A stretch of DNA of 64,000 nucleotides from Duganella sp. 1411. GTDB lineage: Bacteria; Pseudomonadota; Gammaproteobacteria; Burkholderiales; Burkholderiaceae_D. The notes under the pieces were generated by a model. That model had not been told where the DNA came from and ran no database searches. It saw only the letters and a list, made by a program, of their open reading frames with translations. Positions 53,291-61,944 of the stretch are shown piece by piece. Where the stretch lies: positions 124,001 through 188,000 of the forward strand of contig NZ_JAFICD010000007.1 in the NCBI RefSeq assembly GCF_017833525.1. Direction: 5' to 3'. Each line of letters opens with the position of its first letter. The stretch's first letter is position 1. A program made the position numbers and the translations under genes.

Positions 53291-53461
53291 CCGGGGTCAG
53301 GTCCTAATTCCGCCATGTTAAGGGTTTTCGTAGGGCGGATTAGGCGGGACGCCGTAATCCGCCATGAGCCGTCGGCGGCGCTTGGCGGATTACGCTGCGC
53401 TAATCCGCCCTACGTGGTTCCGATGTCCGCTTAACTTAGCGGCATTCGGACCCTGCTCCGG
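53291..53461. repeat. nested palindromic element (REP core with inverted ends)
   Basis: The core at 53329-53414 is the same REP palindrome as at 8738-8835. Its flanks are themselves an imperfect inverted pair: CCGGGGTCAGGTCC at the left end and the reverse complement of GGACCCTGCTCCGG at the right, each continued by AATTCCGCC/AATGCCGC-like bases and a GTTAAG copy. The whole 171-base unit therefore looks like a small non-coding mobile element. It sits between hemH and the HAF-protein stop. Confidence 0.7.
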
Positions 53462-53464
53462 ATG

Positions 53465-55390
53465 CTAGCGGCGCAGCGTCAGCCGGCCCTCGGTGACGAC
53501 GGTGCGATCGGCCCCCACCGCCGGTTGCGCCGCGCCGTTGTCGTAGTCGACCACCTCCGCGCCGGTGGCCGCGTCCGCGTGCGCCACCCGTATCCGCAGG
53601 CGATCCCGGCCGGCGCCGCCAGCGACGGCTTCCAGCACGAAATGGTAGCCGGCGCGGCCGTCGAGCCGTCCCGTGCCCTCCACCCGCGCCCGGCCTTCCC
53701 CGGTCGAGCTGGCACGCGTCACCGTCTCGCCGCGGAAGTGGAACGGGCCGGCCAAGCTGACCACCGGCGCGCCCGTGGCGGCGTCGCCGCTGGCCGCCGC
53801 CCCGTCAAGCGGCGTCCACAGCGCGAAGCGCAGCGGCGCGGGGCGATGCCCGGGCACGGTCGATGCCGCGCCGCCGTTCAAGGTTCCCTGGCCGCCCAGC
53901 GCCGCCCGTCCGGGCTGCTCGACGAAGACGTCGCGCTGCAGCTCGGTGGCGCGCCCGCCCGAATCGGTGACCAGCACCTTGATCGAGTAATAGCCCGTCG
54001 CGCAGAACCGGTGTTGCAGCCGCACCTGGCCGCTGCCGCCAAACTCGGTGAGCGTCGGCGCCGGCGACGGGCAGCCGTCGCCCCAATCCACACTGACCTG
54101 GTGGGTTTGGGTCCAGCCGTTGTCGACGAAGTTGAGCGTCGACGCCAGGTCCTGCCCGACTTCAACCGTGACCGGCAGGCCGACGATGGGGCCGAGCACC
54201 GGCGCGTCGGTGCCGCGCAGGCCGGGCCGCAGCATGACCAGGCCGGCGTTCGATCGCGCCAGGATCGTGCCGTTGTCATTGAGCGCCAGCGCCTCTTGCA
54301 ACACCAGGCCGGCCGGCGCGCGGTACAGGCGCGTGGTCAGATCGACCGCCATCGCCGTGTACGACGGCCACAGCACGGCGCGCCAGATGGTGCCCTCGCT
54401 GGTGGAGCGCTGGGTCCAGCCGGCGATTTCGCCACGTTCGTTGATGTCGAGCGCGTGGCTGTGCAGGCCCGCCTCGACCGCCAGGCGCGTCACGCCACGC
54501 CCCGGCGCCCACCGGACCGCCCTGCGCAGGTTGTCGACCTCGCCGCTGCCCACCACTTCGCCGCGGTTGTTCAAGTCGCCCAGGCGAAAGTCGACGCCGG
54601 CGTCGATCCGGGTCGTGCCCGTGACCGGGCTCCAGAACAACCCCTTCCAAGGGTCGAACGGCCTATCGTTGATCACCCCGGCCACTTCGTTGCGTTCGTT
54701 GATGCGCTGGCCCACTCCGGAGCCGGTCGCCGACGGACTGAGGTCGGTCTGGGCGCCGGCGCGGTCCCAAAAGGTGGCGTGCAACGGGGTGCTGCCGTCC
54801 GTCGCGAAGCCGGTCGCGTAGCCGCGGTTGTTGATGGCGATGCCCGCCGAATACACATGGAGAGGCGGCCCGAGCAGGGTGACGCCGCCGTCCGGATTCC
54901 AGCGGACCGCGCGTCCGGCCCAGTCGGGCGACGCTACCGCGCCGACGATCTCGCCGCGCTCGTTGATGTCGATCGCGATCGACGGCAACGCGCCAGGCAG
55001 CGCGCGGATGCCACCGGCCAGCGTCCACGCGTAAGCTTGATCGCCGGCCTCGGCGGCGGTCGCCGAGGCGCCCACCACCACGCCGCGGTCGTTGATGCCG
55101 GCCACCGACGAGGCGCCGCCGCCGAGCGAGCCGATGGGCCAGAGCCGGTCGCCGTCGAAGAATCGGCTGGCGCGGTCCGGGAAACTGGTGGACGCCGCCT
55201 GGCCGCGCTCATTGAGCACCGCGGCGGTCGGTTCGGGCCCCAGGTTGATGACCGTGTAGAGGCCGAAGGGCATCTGGCCCGCCGGACTGTTTTTCGGTTG
55301 CGCCGGCGTGGCGTGCGCGCCGGCCCAGAACGGCAGCGACGCGAACAACGCGGCAACGGCGCCGATGATGCGGATCGATCGAGATTGCAT
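53465..55390 (-). CDS. secreted HAF-repeat/PKD protein, copy 1
   Basis: A 641-residue protein with a signal peptide (AAVAALFASLPFWAGAHATPA). At least six HAF-type repeats follow to about residue 340, each with an INERGEIVG-like core (GINDRGVVVGASA, DINERGEIVGAVA, RINERNEVAGVI, DLNNRGEVVGSGE). A PKD-like domain follows (about 430-510, VSVDWGDGCPSPAPTLTEF, HRFCATGYYSIKVLVTDSGG), then a beta-rich end without sorting signal. Function unknown; an extracellular or periplasmic propeller-like binding protein is likely. AGGGGA precedes ATG 55390. It is closely related along its length to the next gene. Confidence 0.75.
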   Translation of the reverse strand: MQSRSIRIIGAVAALFASLPFWAGAHATPAQPKNSPAGQMPFGLYTVINLGPEPTAAVLNERGQAASTSFPDRASRFFDGDRLWPIGSLGGGASSVAGINDRGVVVGASATAAEAGDQAYAWTLAGGIRALPGALPSIAIDINERGEIVGAVASPDWAGRAVRWNPDGGVTLLGPPLHVYSAGIAINNRGYATGFATDGSTPLHATFWDRAGAQTDLSPSATGSGVGQRINERNEVAGVINDRPFDPWKGLFWSPVTGTTRIDAGVDFRLGDLNNRGEVVGSGEVDNLRRAVRWAPGRGVTRLAVEAGLHSHALDINERGEIAGWTQRSTSEGTIWRAVLWPSYTAMAVDLTTRLYRAPAGLVLQEALALNDNGTILARSNAGLVMLRPGLRGTDAPVLGPIVGLPVTVEVGQDLASTLNFVDNGWTQTHQVSVDWGDGCPSPAPTLTEFGGSGQVRLQHRFCATGYYSIKVLVTDSGGRATELQRDVFVEQPGRAALGGQGTLNGGAASTVPGHRPAPLRFALWTPLDGAAASGDAATGAPVVSLAGPFHFRGETVTRASSTGEGRARVEGTGRLDGRAGYHFVLEAVAGGAGRDRLRIRVAHADAATGAEVVDYDNGAAQPAVGADRTVVTEGRLTLRR

Positions 55391-55415
55391 GATGATTTCC
55401 CCTTGCAAGAAATGA

Positions 55416-55435
55416 GCGCAAGCAGGCGCTTGCGC
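55416..55435. other. conserved leader hairpin of HAF copy 1
   Basis: GCGCAAGC-AGGC-GCTTGCGC is a perfect eight-base stem 26 bases upstream of the start codon. About 40 bases around it, including the ribosome site, are identical to the leader of copy 2 (57433-57472). Confidence 0.65.
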
Positions 55436-55488
55436 TGACGGGACCGGCCCGCGCGGATCTCGCGCACCGGTCCCCCGCTCCGATACCG

Positions 55489-57426
55489 CTAGTGGCGCAG
55501 CGCCAGCCCGCCCTCCGTCACGACGGTGCGGTCGGCGCCGGCGCCGTTGTCGTAGTCGACCACCTCCGCGCCGGTGGCCGCGTCCGCGTGCGTCACCCGC
55601 ACCCGCAGGCGATCGGCGCCGGCGCCTTGGGTGGCGCCGCCGGCGATGGCGTCGAGCACAAAGCGGTAGCCGGCGCGGCCGTTGAGCCGCCCCGTGCCCT
55701 CCACCCGCGCCTGCATGCCGGTGGACGTGGCGCGCGTCACCGCCTCGCTCAGGAACTGGAACGGGCCGGCGAGACGGACCACGGGCGCGCCGGCCGCCGA
55801 CGCGTCACCGAGCGGCGTCCACAGCGCGAACCGCAGCGGCGCGTTGCCCCGTCCCGGCGCGGCCTCGGCGACGACGCCGGCCAGCGTTCCCGCGCCGCTG
55901 AGCGAGGCCAGCCCGGGCGCCACTACGATGACGTCGCGCCACAGCTCGGTGGAGCGCCCGCCGGAATCGGTCACCACCACCTTGACCGCGTGATAGCCGG
56001 CCGCGCAGAAACGATGTTGCAGCCGCACTTGGCCGGTCCCGTCCGCCTCGGTGACGGTCGACGCCGACGACGGGCAGCCGTCGGTCCAGGTGGCGCTGGC
56101 CGTGTGGGTCTGCCGGGGGGCGTTGTCGACGAAGTTGAGCGTCAACGTCACGTCCTGGCCGACTTCCACCGTGGCCGGCAGGCCGATGATGGGGCCGAGC
56201 ACCGGCGCGTCGGTGCCGCGCCGGCCGGGGCGCAGCAGCACCAGGCCGGCGTTCGAGTCCGCCAGGATCGCGCCGCTCTCGTTGATCGCCCAGGCCGTCC
56301 GCAGCTCCAGGCCCGCCGGCGCCCGGTACAGCTGCGTGTTCAGGTCGATCGGCGCGGCGGCGTACGATGGCCAGCGCGCCGCGTGCCACGGGCCGCCGTC
56401 GGCCAGGGCGATCGAGCCGACGATCTCGCCGCGGTCGTTGATGTCGTAGGCCTGGCTGGCCACGCCCGGGCCGAGCGGCAACGGCACCACGCCGCGCCCC
56501 AGCGTCCACTGGAAGCCCCGTTCCCGGCCGCCGATCTGGGCCGTGCCCACCACCTCGCCCCGATTGTTCAGGTCGCCCAGCCGGAAGTCGGGACCGGCAT
56601 CGATCGCCACCCGGCCGGTGTCGCGGCTCCAGAAAAACCCCTGGGCGCGGCCGGGAGCGGGATAGTTGATGACGCCGGCGACGTCGTTGCGTTCGTTGAT
56701 GCGCAGGCCGAAGCCGTCGCCGCCATCCGTCGGGCCGAGGTCGGTCTGGGCGCCGGCCGGGTCCCACAACGTCGCGTGGGCGTGCACCTCGCCGTTGGCG
56801 ACCGTGGTGTAGCCGGTCGAATAGCCGCGGTTGTTGATGGCGAACGCTTCCGACACCAGCGCTGGAAGCGGCCCCAGCGGTGTGGTGCTGCCGTCGGCAT
56901 TCCAGCGGAAGGCGCGCGCGGCAACGCCGGGCGCCGACACAAAACCGACAATCTCGTTGCGATCGTTGATGTCGCGCGCCGCCGACGGCGTGGGGCCCGG
57001 CAGCGCGCGGATGCCGCCGGCGAGCGTCCAGGAAAACGCCTGGCCATTCGGTTCCGTCGGGGTCGCCGAGGCGCCCACCACCACGCCGCGCTCGTTCAAT
57101 GCGTTCACAAACGTGAAGCCGCCGCCCAGCGAGCCGATGGGCCAGAGACGTTCGCCGTCGAAAAAGCGCGCTGCCCTGTCGAAATAATTACTGGAGTTGA
57201 TCGCCACCTGGCCGCGCTCGTTCAGCACGCCCGACGACAGTTCCGGCCCCAGGTTGATCACCGTGTAGAGGTTCGCGCGCTGCTGGTCGACGGGAATGGT
57301 TTGCCGCTTGGCGGCGGCCGCGGCGTGCGCGCCAGCCAAGAACGGCAGCGATGCGAACAATGCGGCGATGGCGCCGGCGACGGCGCGCCGGCGCGATCTG
57401 ATATTGCAGATCGATTGAAGTTGCAT
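55489..57426 (-). CDS. secreted HAF-repeat/PKD protein, copy 2
   Basis: A 645-residue paralogue of the preceding-listed protein, with the same order: signal peptide (GAIAALFASLPFLAGAHAAAAA), NLYTVINLGPELSSGVLNER, HAF repeats (ALNERGVVVGASA, DINDRNEIVGFVS, DLNNRGEVVGTAQ, DINDRGEIVGSIA), PKD-like (ASATWTDGCPSSASTVTE) and a beta-rich tail ending VTEGGLALRH. Start ATG 57426 follows AAGGGGAAG; a longer upstream frame to 57573 lacks any ribosome site. The intergenic distance to copy 1 is 98 bases. Two tandem genes imply a recent duplication. Confidence 0.75.
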   Translation of the reverse strand: MQLQSICNIRSRRRAVAGAIAALFASLPFLAGAHAAAAAKRQTIPVDQQRANLYTVINLGPELSSGVLNERGQVAINSSNYFDRAARFFDGERLWPIGSLGGGFTFVNALNERGVVVGASATPTEPNGQAFSWTLAGGIRALPGPTPSAARDINDRNEIVGFVSAPGVAARAFRWNADGSTTPLGPLPALVSEAFAINNRGYSTGYTTVANGEVHAHATLWDPAGAQTDLGPTDGGDGFGLRINERNDVAGVINYPAPGRAQGFFWSRDTGRVAIDAGPDFRLGDLNNRGEVVGTAQIGGRERGFQWTLGRGVVPLPLGPGVASQAYDINDRGEIVGSIALADGGPWHAARWPSYAAAPIDLNTQLYRAPAGLELRTAWAINESGAILADSNAGLVLLRPGRRGTDAPVLGPIIGLPATVEVGQDVTLTLNFVDNAPRQTHTASATWTDGCPSSASTVTEADGTGQVRLQHRFCAAGYHAVKVVVTDSGGRSTELWRDVIVVAPGLASLSGAGTLAGVVAEAAPGRGNAPLRFALWTPLGDASAAGAPVVRLAGPFQFLSEAVTRATSTGMQARVEGTGRLNGRAGYRFVLDAIAGGATQGAGADRLRVRVTHADAATGAEVVDYDNGAGADRTVVTEGGLALRH

Positions 57427-57742
57427 AATGGCTTCCCCTTGCAAGAAATGAGCGCAAGCAGGCGCTTGCGCTAACGCCACGGAGGGCGAGTGCGACCCGG
57501 CCCCGGTGCTGCCATTCACTCTAGGCGCACGCGGCGCGTGGACGCTGACGGCGCTCAAACGCGGGCGCGACAAGCGCGTGCAAACGGCCGCGCCGGTCTG
57601 GCAGGAAAGTTGGATGAGGGGATTTTCGCCGGACGGTTAACGGCGACGGCGTAACCGTCCATCGACGCGGGCATGGCGGATTACGCCGCGCTGATCCGCC
57701 ATACGGATCAGCTCGTGTAGAAATGGTGGACCTGACCCCGGA
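57427..57742. other. 316-base gap with leader hairpin and repeat remnants
   Basis: Going right from the HAF copy 2 start, this stretch holds the conserved leader hairpin (57452-57471), about 150 bases without recognised content, and a degenerate REP relative around 57673-57705 (GGCGGATTACGCCGCGCTGA then ATCCGCC). The inverted 27-base repeat (57715-57741) ends it. No gene is supported. Confidence 0.6.
57715..57741. repeat. 27-bp dispersed repeat, copy 2 (inverted)
   Basis: Perfect reverse complement of 1183-1209 (begins GTGTAGAAATGGTGG, ends GACCCCGG). It ends one base before the recN stop codon's first plus-strand base. Confidence 0.8.
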
Positions 57743-59395
57743 TCAGGAGGCCAGCAGCTCGCGGGCGTGCTTGCGCGTGGTGGCGGTGATTTCCAGGCCG
57801 CCCAGCATGCGCGCCACTTCCTCCACCCGGGCCTTGGCATCGAGCACGTCGATGCGCGAGGCGGTCTTGCCGTTGTCCAGCGTGCCCTTGGCCACCTGGA
57901 AGTGCTGGCCGGCCTGGCTGGCCACCTGCGGCAGGTGCGTGACGCACAGCACTTGGCGCTCCTGCCCCAGCCGCCGCAGCAGCCGGCCCACCACCTCGGC
58001 GACGCCGCCGCCGATGCCGCTGTCGACCTCGTCGAAGATCAAGGTCGGCGTGGCCGTGGCGTTGGAGGTGATGACGGAAATGGCCAGCGAGATGCGCGCC
58101 AGCTCGCCGCCCGAGGCCACCTTCGCCAGCGGCCGCGCGGCCACGCCGGCGTGGCCCGCCACCAGGAACTCGACCTGCTCGAGGCCATGCGCGCCCGGCT
58201 CGCCGGCGTTGAGCGCGACCTCGAACCGCCCGCCCGTCATGTTCAATTCCTGCATCGCCCGGGTGACGGCTTCGCCCAGCTGGCGCGCCGCCTGCGCGCG
58301 CGTCGCGCTCAGGCCCGCGGCCACCTGCAGGTACGCGGCCTTGAGCTTTTCCTCCTGCTTGCGCAGGCCGTCGATGTCGCTGGCGTCGGCGATTTGCGCC
58401 AGGCGCTCGGCCAGCTTCGCGTGCTCCTCCGGCAGCTGCTCCTCGGTGACGCGGAACTTGCGCGCGGCCGAGTGGATCGCCTCCATCCGCGATTCCACCT
58501 GGCGCAGCCGCTCCGGATCGAGCTCGACGCGGTCGAGATAATCGTTGATCGCGTACACCGCCTCCTGCAGCTGGATGCGCGCCGGTTCAATCAGGTCGAC
58601 GATCGCCTGCAGCCCGGTGTCGATGCCGGCCAGCTTGCCGAGCTTTTGATTGAGCGACGACAGCTGCGACAGGATCGGATGGTCGTCCGATTCCGACAGC
58701 GCCGCCAGCGCCTCCTGCGCCCCTTCGAGCAGGCTGGCGGCGTGCGACAGGCGGCTTTGCTCGTTGCTCACGTCCGCCCATTCGCCCGGCTTGACGGCCA
58801 GCTTTTCGAGCTCGTTGACCTGCCACTCGAGCCGCTCGCGCTCATACAGCACATTGGCGGCGTTGGTTTCGAATTCCTGCAGCTGTTTGGCCAGCGCGCG
58901 CCAGGCCTTGTAGCTGGCCGCCACCGCCTTGACGTCGGCGCCGGCGCCGGCCTGGCCGTCGAGCAGCGCGCGCTGCGCCTCGGCTTTCATCAGCGACTGG
59001 TGCGCGTGCTGGCCGTGGATGTCGACCAGCAGGTCGCCCAGCTCGCGCAGCTGCGAGGCGGTGGCGGCGATGCCGTTGATGTAGGCCTTGCTGCGGCCGG
59101 CGTTGTCGATCACGCGGCGCAGCAGCGCGCCGCCCTCCTCGACCGCGAACTCGTTGGCCGCGAGCCAGTCGCGCGCCGGCTCGCCGACGGCGAAATCGGC
59201 GCTGATGTCGGCCTTGGCCGCGCCTTCGCGCACCACGCTGGCGTCGCCGCGCCCGCCCAGCGCCAGGGTCAGCGCGTCGATCAGGATCGATTTGCCGGCC
59301 CCGGTCTCGCCGGTGAAGACGGTGAAGCCGGCGGAAAATTCCAGTTCTATCGAGTCGACGATGACGAAATCACGGATGGACAGGGTACGGAGCAT
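57743..59395 (-). CDS. recN: DNA repair protein RecN
   Basis: A 550-residue SMC-like protein. Walker A is in GETGAGKSILIDAL (about 30-43); two long coiled-coil arms occupy about 150-370; the signature LAKVASGGELARISLA and Walker B PTLIFDEVDSGIGG follow. It supports double-strand break repair with RecA. It lies 28 bases after nadK on the same strand, the usual betaproteobacterial pairing. Confidence 0.95.
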   Translation of the reverse strand: MLRTLSIRDFVIVDSIELEFSAGFTVFTGETGAGKSILIDALTLALGGRGDASVVREGAAKADISADFAVGEPARDWLAANEFAVEEGGALLRRVIDNAGRSKAYINGIAATASQLRELGDLLVDIHGQHAHQSLMKAEAQRALLDGQAGAGADVKAVAASYKAWRALAKQLQEFETNAANVLYERERLEWQVNELEKLAVKPGEWADVSNEQSRLSHAASLLEGAQEALAALSESDDHPILSQLSSLNQKLGKLAGIDTGLQAIVDLIEPARIQLQEAVYAINDYLDRVELDPERLRQVESRMEAIHSAARKFRVTEEQLPEEHAKLAERLAQIADASDIDGLRKQEEKLKAAYLQVAAGLSATRAQAARQLGEAVTRAMQELNMTGGRFEVALNAGEPGAHGLEQVEFLVAGHAGVAARPLAKVASGGELARISLAISVITSNATATPTLIFDEVDSGIGGGVAEVVGRLLRRLGQERQVLCVTHLPQVASQAGQHFQVAKGTLDNGKTASRIDVLDAKARVEEVARMLGGLEITATTRKHARELLAS

Positions 59396-59423
59396 GGATG
59401 CCTGGGGTGATGGTGGATGCCGG

Positions 59424-60332
59424 TTAATTGAGTTTGCCTTCGCCCGACGGATACTCGTTCCAGTGGAGCTTTTCGCGCAGCGTGTTGAAGTAGTTCCAGT
59501 CCTCCGGGTGCAGGAAGGTGATCGCGTGCGGCGAGCGCTGGATCACGATCTGGTCCTGCGACTGCAGGCTGGCGAAGGTTTGCATGTCGAAGTTGACGCT
59601 GCAATCGCGCCCGCGCACGATCTCGATGACGATCTGGCTCGATTCGGGCAGCACGATCGGCCGGTTCGACAGCGCGTGCGGCGCGATCGGCACCAGCACC
59701 ACGCCGCCCAGGCTCGGATGCAGCAGGGGGCCGCCGGCCGACAGCGCGTACGCCGTCGAGCCGGTCGGGGTGGAGATGATCAGGCCATCGGAGCGCTGGT
59801 TATACATGAAGTGGCCGTCGACGTCGACCCGCAGTTCGGCCATGCCGGCGCCGGCGCCGCGGGCGACGACGACGTCGTTGACGGCCAGGCCGAAGTGGAT
59901 GTCCTCGCCATTGCGGCGCACCCGCCCTTCGAGCAGGGTGCGGCGTTCGGCCTTGTAGCTGCCGCCCAGGATCTTGGCCAGCACGTCGAGCATGCCCTCG
60001 AGCGGAATGTCGGTCATGAAGCCGAGCCGCCCCTGGTTGATGCCGATCAGCGGCACGTCGAACGGCGCCAGCTGGCGCGCGATGCCGAGCATGGTGCCGT
60101 CGCCGCCCATGACGATGGCGGCGTCGCACGCGGCGCCGATCTCGCTGGCGCTCATCACCGGCACGTCGTCGAAGCCCAGTTCCAGGTGGCCGGCGGTCTG
60201 CTCCTCGAACACCACCTTGTAGCCGCCCTGGCGCAGGAAGCCGACCACGCTGACCACCGATTCGGCGATGCCGTCGGTGTTGGGGCGCACGACCAGTGCA
60301 ATGGTATGGAAAACGGCGTGCGTGGCGGTCAT
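59424..60332 (-). CDS. nadK: NAD kinase
   Basis: A 302-residue kinase making NADP from NAD and ATP. The signature GGDGTMLGIARQL is at about residues 71-83; NQGRLGFMTDIPLEGM and SDGLIISTPTGSTAYALSAGGP complete the active site. Start ATG 60332 (MTATHAVFHTIALV) gives the usual length; a longer upstream frame adds 28 unrelated residues. No hrcA precedes it, although hrcA often lies here in related genomes. Confidence 0.93.
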   Translation of the reverse strand: MTATHAVFHTIALVVRPNTDGIAESVVSVVGFLRQGGYKVVFEEQTAGHLELGFDDVPVMSASEIGAACDAAIVMGGDGTMLGIARQLAPFDVPLIGINQGRLGFMTDIPLEGMLDVLAKILGGSYKAERRTLLEGRVRRNGEDIHFGLAVNDVVVARGAGAGMAELRVDVDGHFMYNQRSDGLIISTPTGSTAYALSAGGPLLHPSLGGVVLVPIAPHALSNRPIVLPESSQIVIEIVRGRDCSVNFDMQTFASLQSQDQIVIQRSPHAITFLHPEDWNYFNTLREKLHWNEYPSGEGKLN

Positions 60333-60520
60333 ATAAATCTCGGCAAAAAGGTGGGGTCGACGACACGCAGCAGAGTAACCCATAACGCCGGCTTCTGCCA
60401 TCACCCGTCGGCACACCCGTTACTGTACGTTTAAACAGTATTTCGCGCAGTATAGTGCGCGGGCCGCCAGACTGCAAGCGCCGGCCGGCATTTGACCCGC
60501 TGTCGCGTTTTAAGCGTGGT

Positions 60521-61498
60521 TCAGTGCAAGGTCATGATGCCGCTGGCCGCGCTGACGGCGATCGCCACGAAAACGCAGATCATATAGGCCGCCATCAGCA
60601 CGATCCAGCGCCAGAACGTGCCGAAGCGGCTGCGGTGGTAGACCCGCCGCATGGCCCACGGCAGGTAGGCCAGCAGCCAGCACCACAGCGCGAAGTCGAC
60701 CACGCTGACTTTCACCAGCAGCATGGCGCAGAAGATGAAATAGGCGAAGGCGTTGGTGTGCAGCGCGAACAGCACATGCTCGCCGAAGCGCCGTCCCGAT
60801 CCCAGGTACAGCACCTTGAGGAACAGCGCGAACACCGGCATCAGGCAGAAAATCGCGTACGGGGCGTAATGATAGAAGGCGTCGGCGAACACTTTTTGCT
60901 GCCGCTCCTGCGGCAGCTCGTCGAACATGTGCCATTGGTGGCTCAGGCGCGGCCAGCCGCTGAGCAGACCTTCGATCTCCTTGGGGCCGAACTCGTTGTC
61001 GGCCTGCTCTTCCTTCACCTCGGGCGCGCCCGCCTTCAGATCCCGCTCCATGGCGGCGATGGCCGTCTCGGCGGCCGTCTTGCTTTGCTCGTGGTCGGCC
61101 TCGGCCACGGTGGCCACGGCCTCGGTGCCGGCCTTGCCCGGCTTCGCTTCGAGCGCCGGCTCGAAGCCGCCGGTGAACTTGAGCAGCGCGAAAAACAGCA
61201 GGCTCAAGGTCAGGTAGATGCGCAGCGGCTGCACGAAACGCACGCGGCGGCCACGGATGTACTCGTTGGTCAGCGCGCCCGGACGGAACAGCAGGCGCGA
61301 CAGCGTGCCCCACAGCTTGCCTTCGAGCGCGACATAGTGGCCGATGAACTCGTGCAGGAATTCGCGCGTGCTGGCGTGGTGCAGGTGGGCTTCCTGGCCG
61401 CAATTGGCGCAAAAGGCGCCGGTGAGCACCGCGTCGCAATTGGCACAGTGGCCGGCCGGCGCGTGGCTGTCCGGAACGGAATGTACGGCAGTGCTCAT
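60521..61498 (-). CDS. DUF3667-type zinc-ribbon membrane protein
   Basis: A 325-residue protein. An amino-terminal Cys4 ribbon (CANCDAVLTGAFCANCGQ, about 18-35) is followed by the family block HEFIGHYVALEGKLWGTLSR and the first helix (LRIYLTLSLLFFALLKF). A variable acidic loop (about 115-190) precedes three or four further helices. Function is unknown for the family. It is divergent from the small gene at 61633. Confidence 0.8.
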   Translation of the reverse strand: MSTAVHSVPDSHAPAGHCANCDAVLTGAFCANCGQEAHLHHASTREFLHEFIGHYVALEGKLWGTLSRLLFRPGALTNEYIRGRRVRFVQPLRIYLTLSLLFFALLKFTGGFEPALEAKPGKAGTEAVATVAEADHEQSKTAAETAIAAMERDLKAGAPEVKEEQADNEFGPKEIEGLLSGWPRLSHQWHMFDELPQERQQKVFADAFYHYAPYAIFCLMPVFALFLKVLYLGSGRRFGEHVLFALHTNAFAYFIFCAMLLVKVSVVDFALWCWLLAYLPWAMRRVYHRSRFGTFWRWIVLMAAYMICVFVAIAVSAASGIMTLH

Positions 61499-61600
61499 AC
61501 GATCAACCCTGGTCGGAAAAAGTAGACTAAATGATAAACGACTTCGCGCTGATGTTGTCGAAATTCAATCTGGCGACCGACGTGAAACCAACTCGCTAAT

Positions 61601-61617
61601 ATCGTTGAAACAACGAT
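61601..61617. promoter_or_regulatory. palindrome upstream of the small hydrophilic protein
   Basis: ATCGTTG-AAA-CAACGAT is a perfect inverted repeat just before the GAGGGAGAA ribosome site. It may be an operator shared with the divergent DUF3667 gene or a 5' mRNA hairpin. Confidence 0.45.
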
Positions 61618-61632
61618 TCGAGGGAGAACGCC

Positions 61633-61884
61633 ATGAAGGACCAACAGATCAACACCGACGCCAAGGTCAAAAACGACGGCCAGCAACGCATGCCGCACGA
61701 GCGCGACGAGTCGCCCGACGCCCAGAACATCAAGCCGCGCAGCGTGATGAAACAGGCCGCCGCCGACGTCGACAGCGGCATGGTCGACACCGACGCGCGC
61801 AACAAACCGGGCGTGGAAAAGGTCAAGACGCCGGTGCCGCACGACGCCACCGCGCGGCCGCAACCAAACACCAAGCGCGACTGA
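61633..61884 (+). CDS. small hydrophilic protein of unknown function
   Basis: An 83-residue, highly charged protein rich in Asp, Lys, Asn, Gln and Pro, with no hydrophobic segment and no Cys. It opens MKDQQINTDAKVKNDGQQRM and ends RPQPNTKRD. It is probably disordered. A GAGGGAGAA site nine bases upstream supports the start. I recognise no domain; composition recalls stress-linked hydrophilins. Confidence 0.7.
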   Translation: MKDQQINTDAKVKNDGQQRMPHERDESPDAQNIKPRSVMKQAAADVDSGMVDTDARNKPGVEKVKTPVPHDATARPQPNTKRD

Positions 61885-61944
61885 GCCACGGGCCGTCCGC
61901 GCACCGCAACCCACCGCAACCCTTCACCAAGGCACCAGGCCATC

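Noticed and set aside
53465..57426. Regular repeated units considered as a CRISPR-like or satellite array
   Set aside because: The repeats are protein-level HAF motifs with variable DNA and no constant repeat-spacer pattern.
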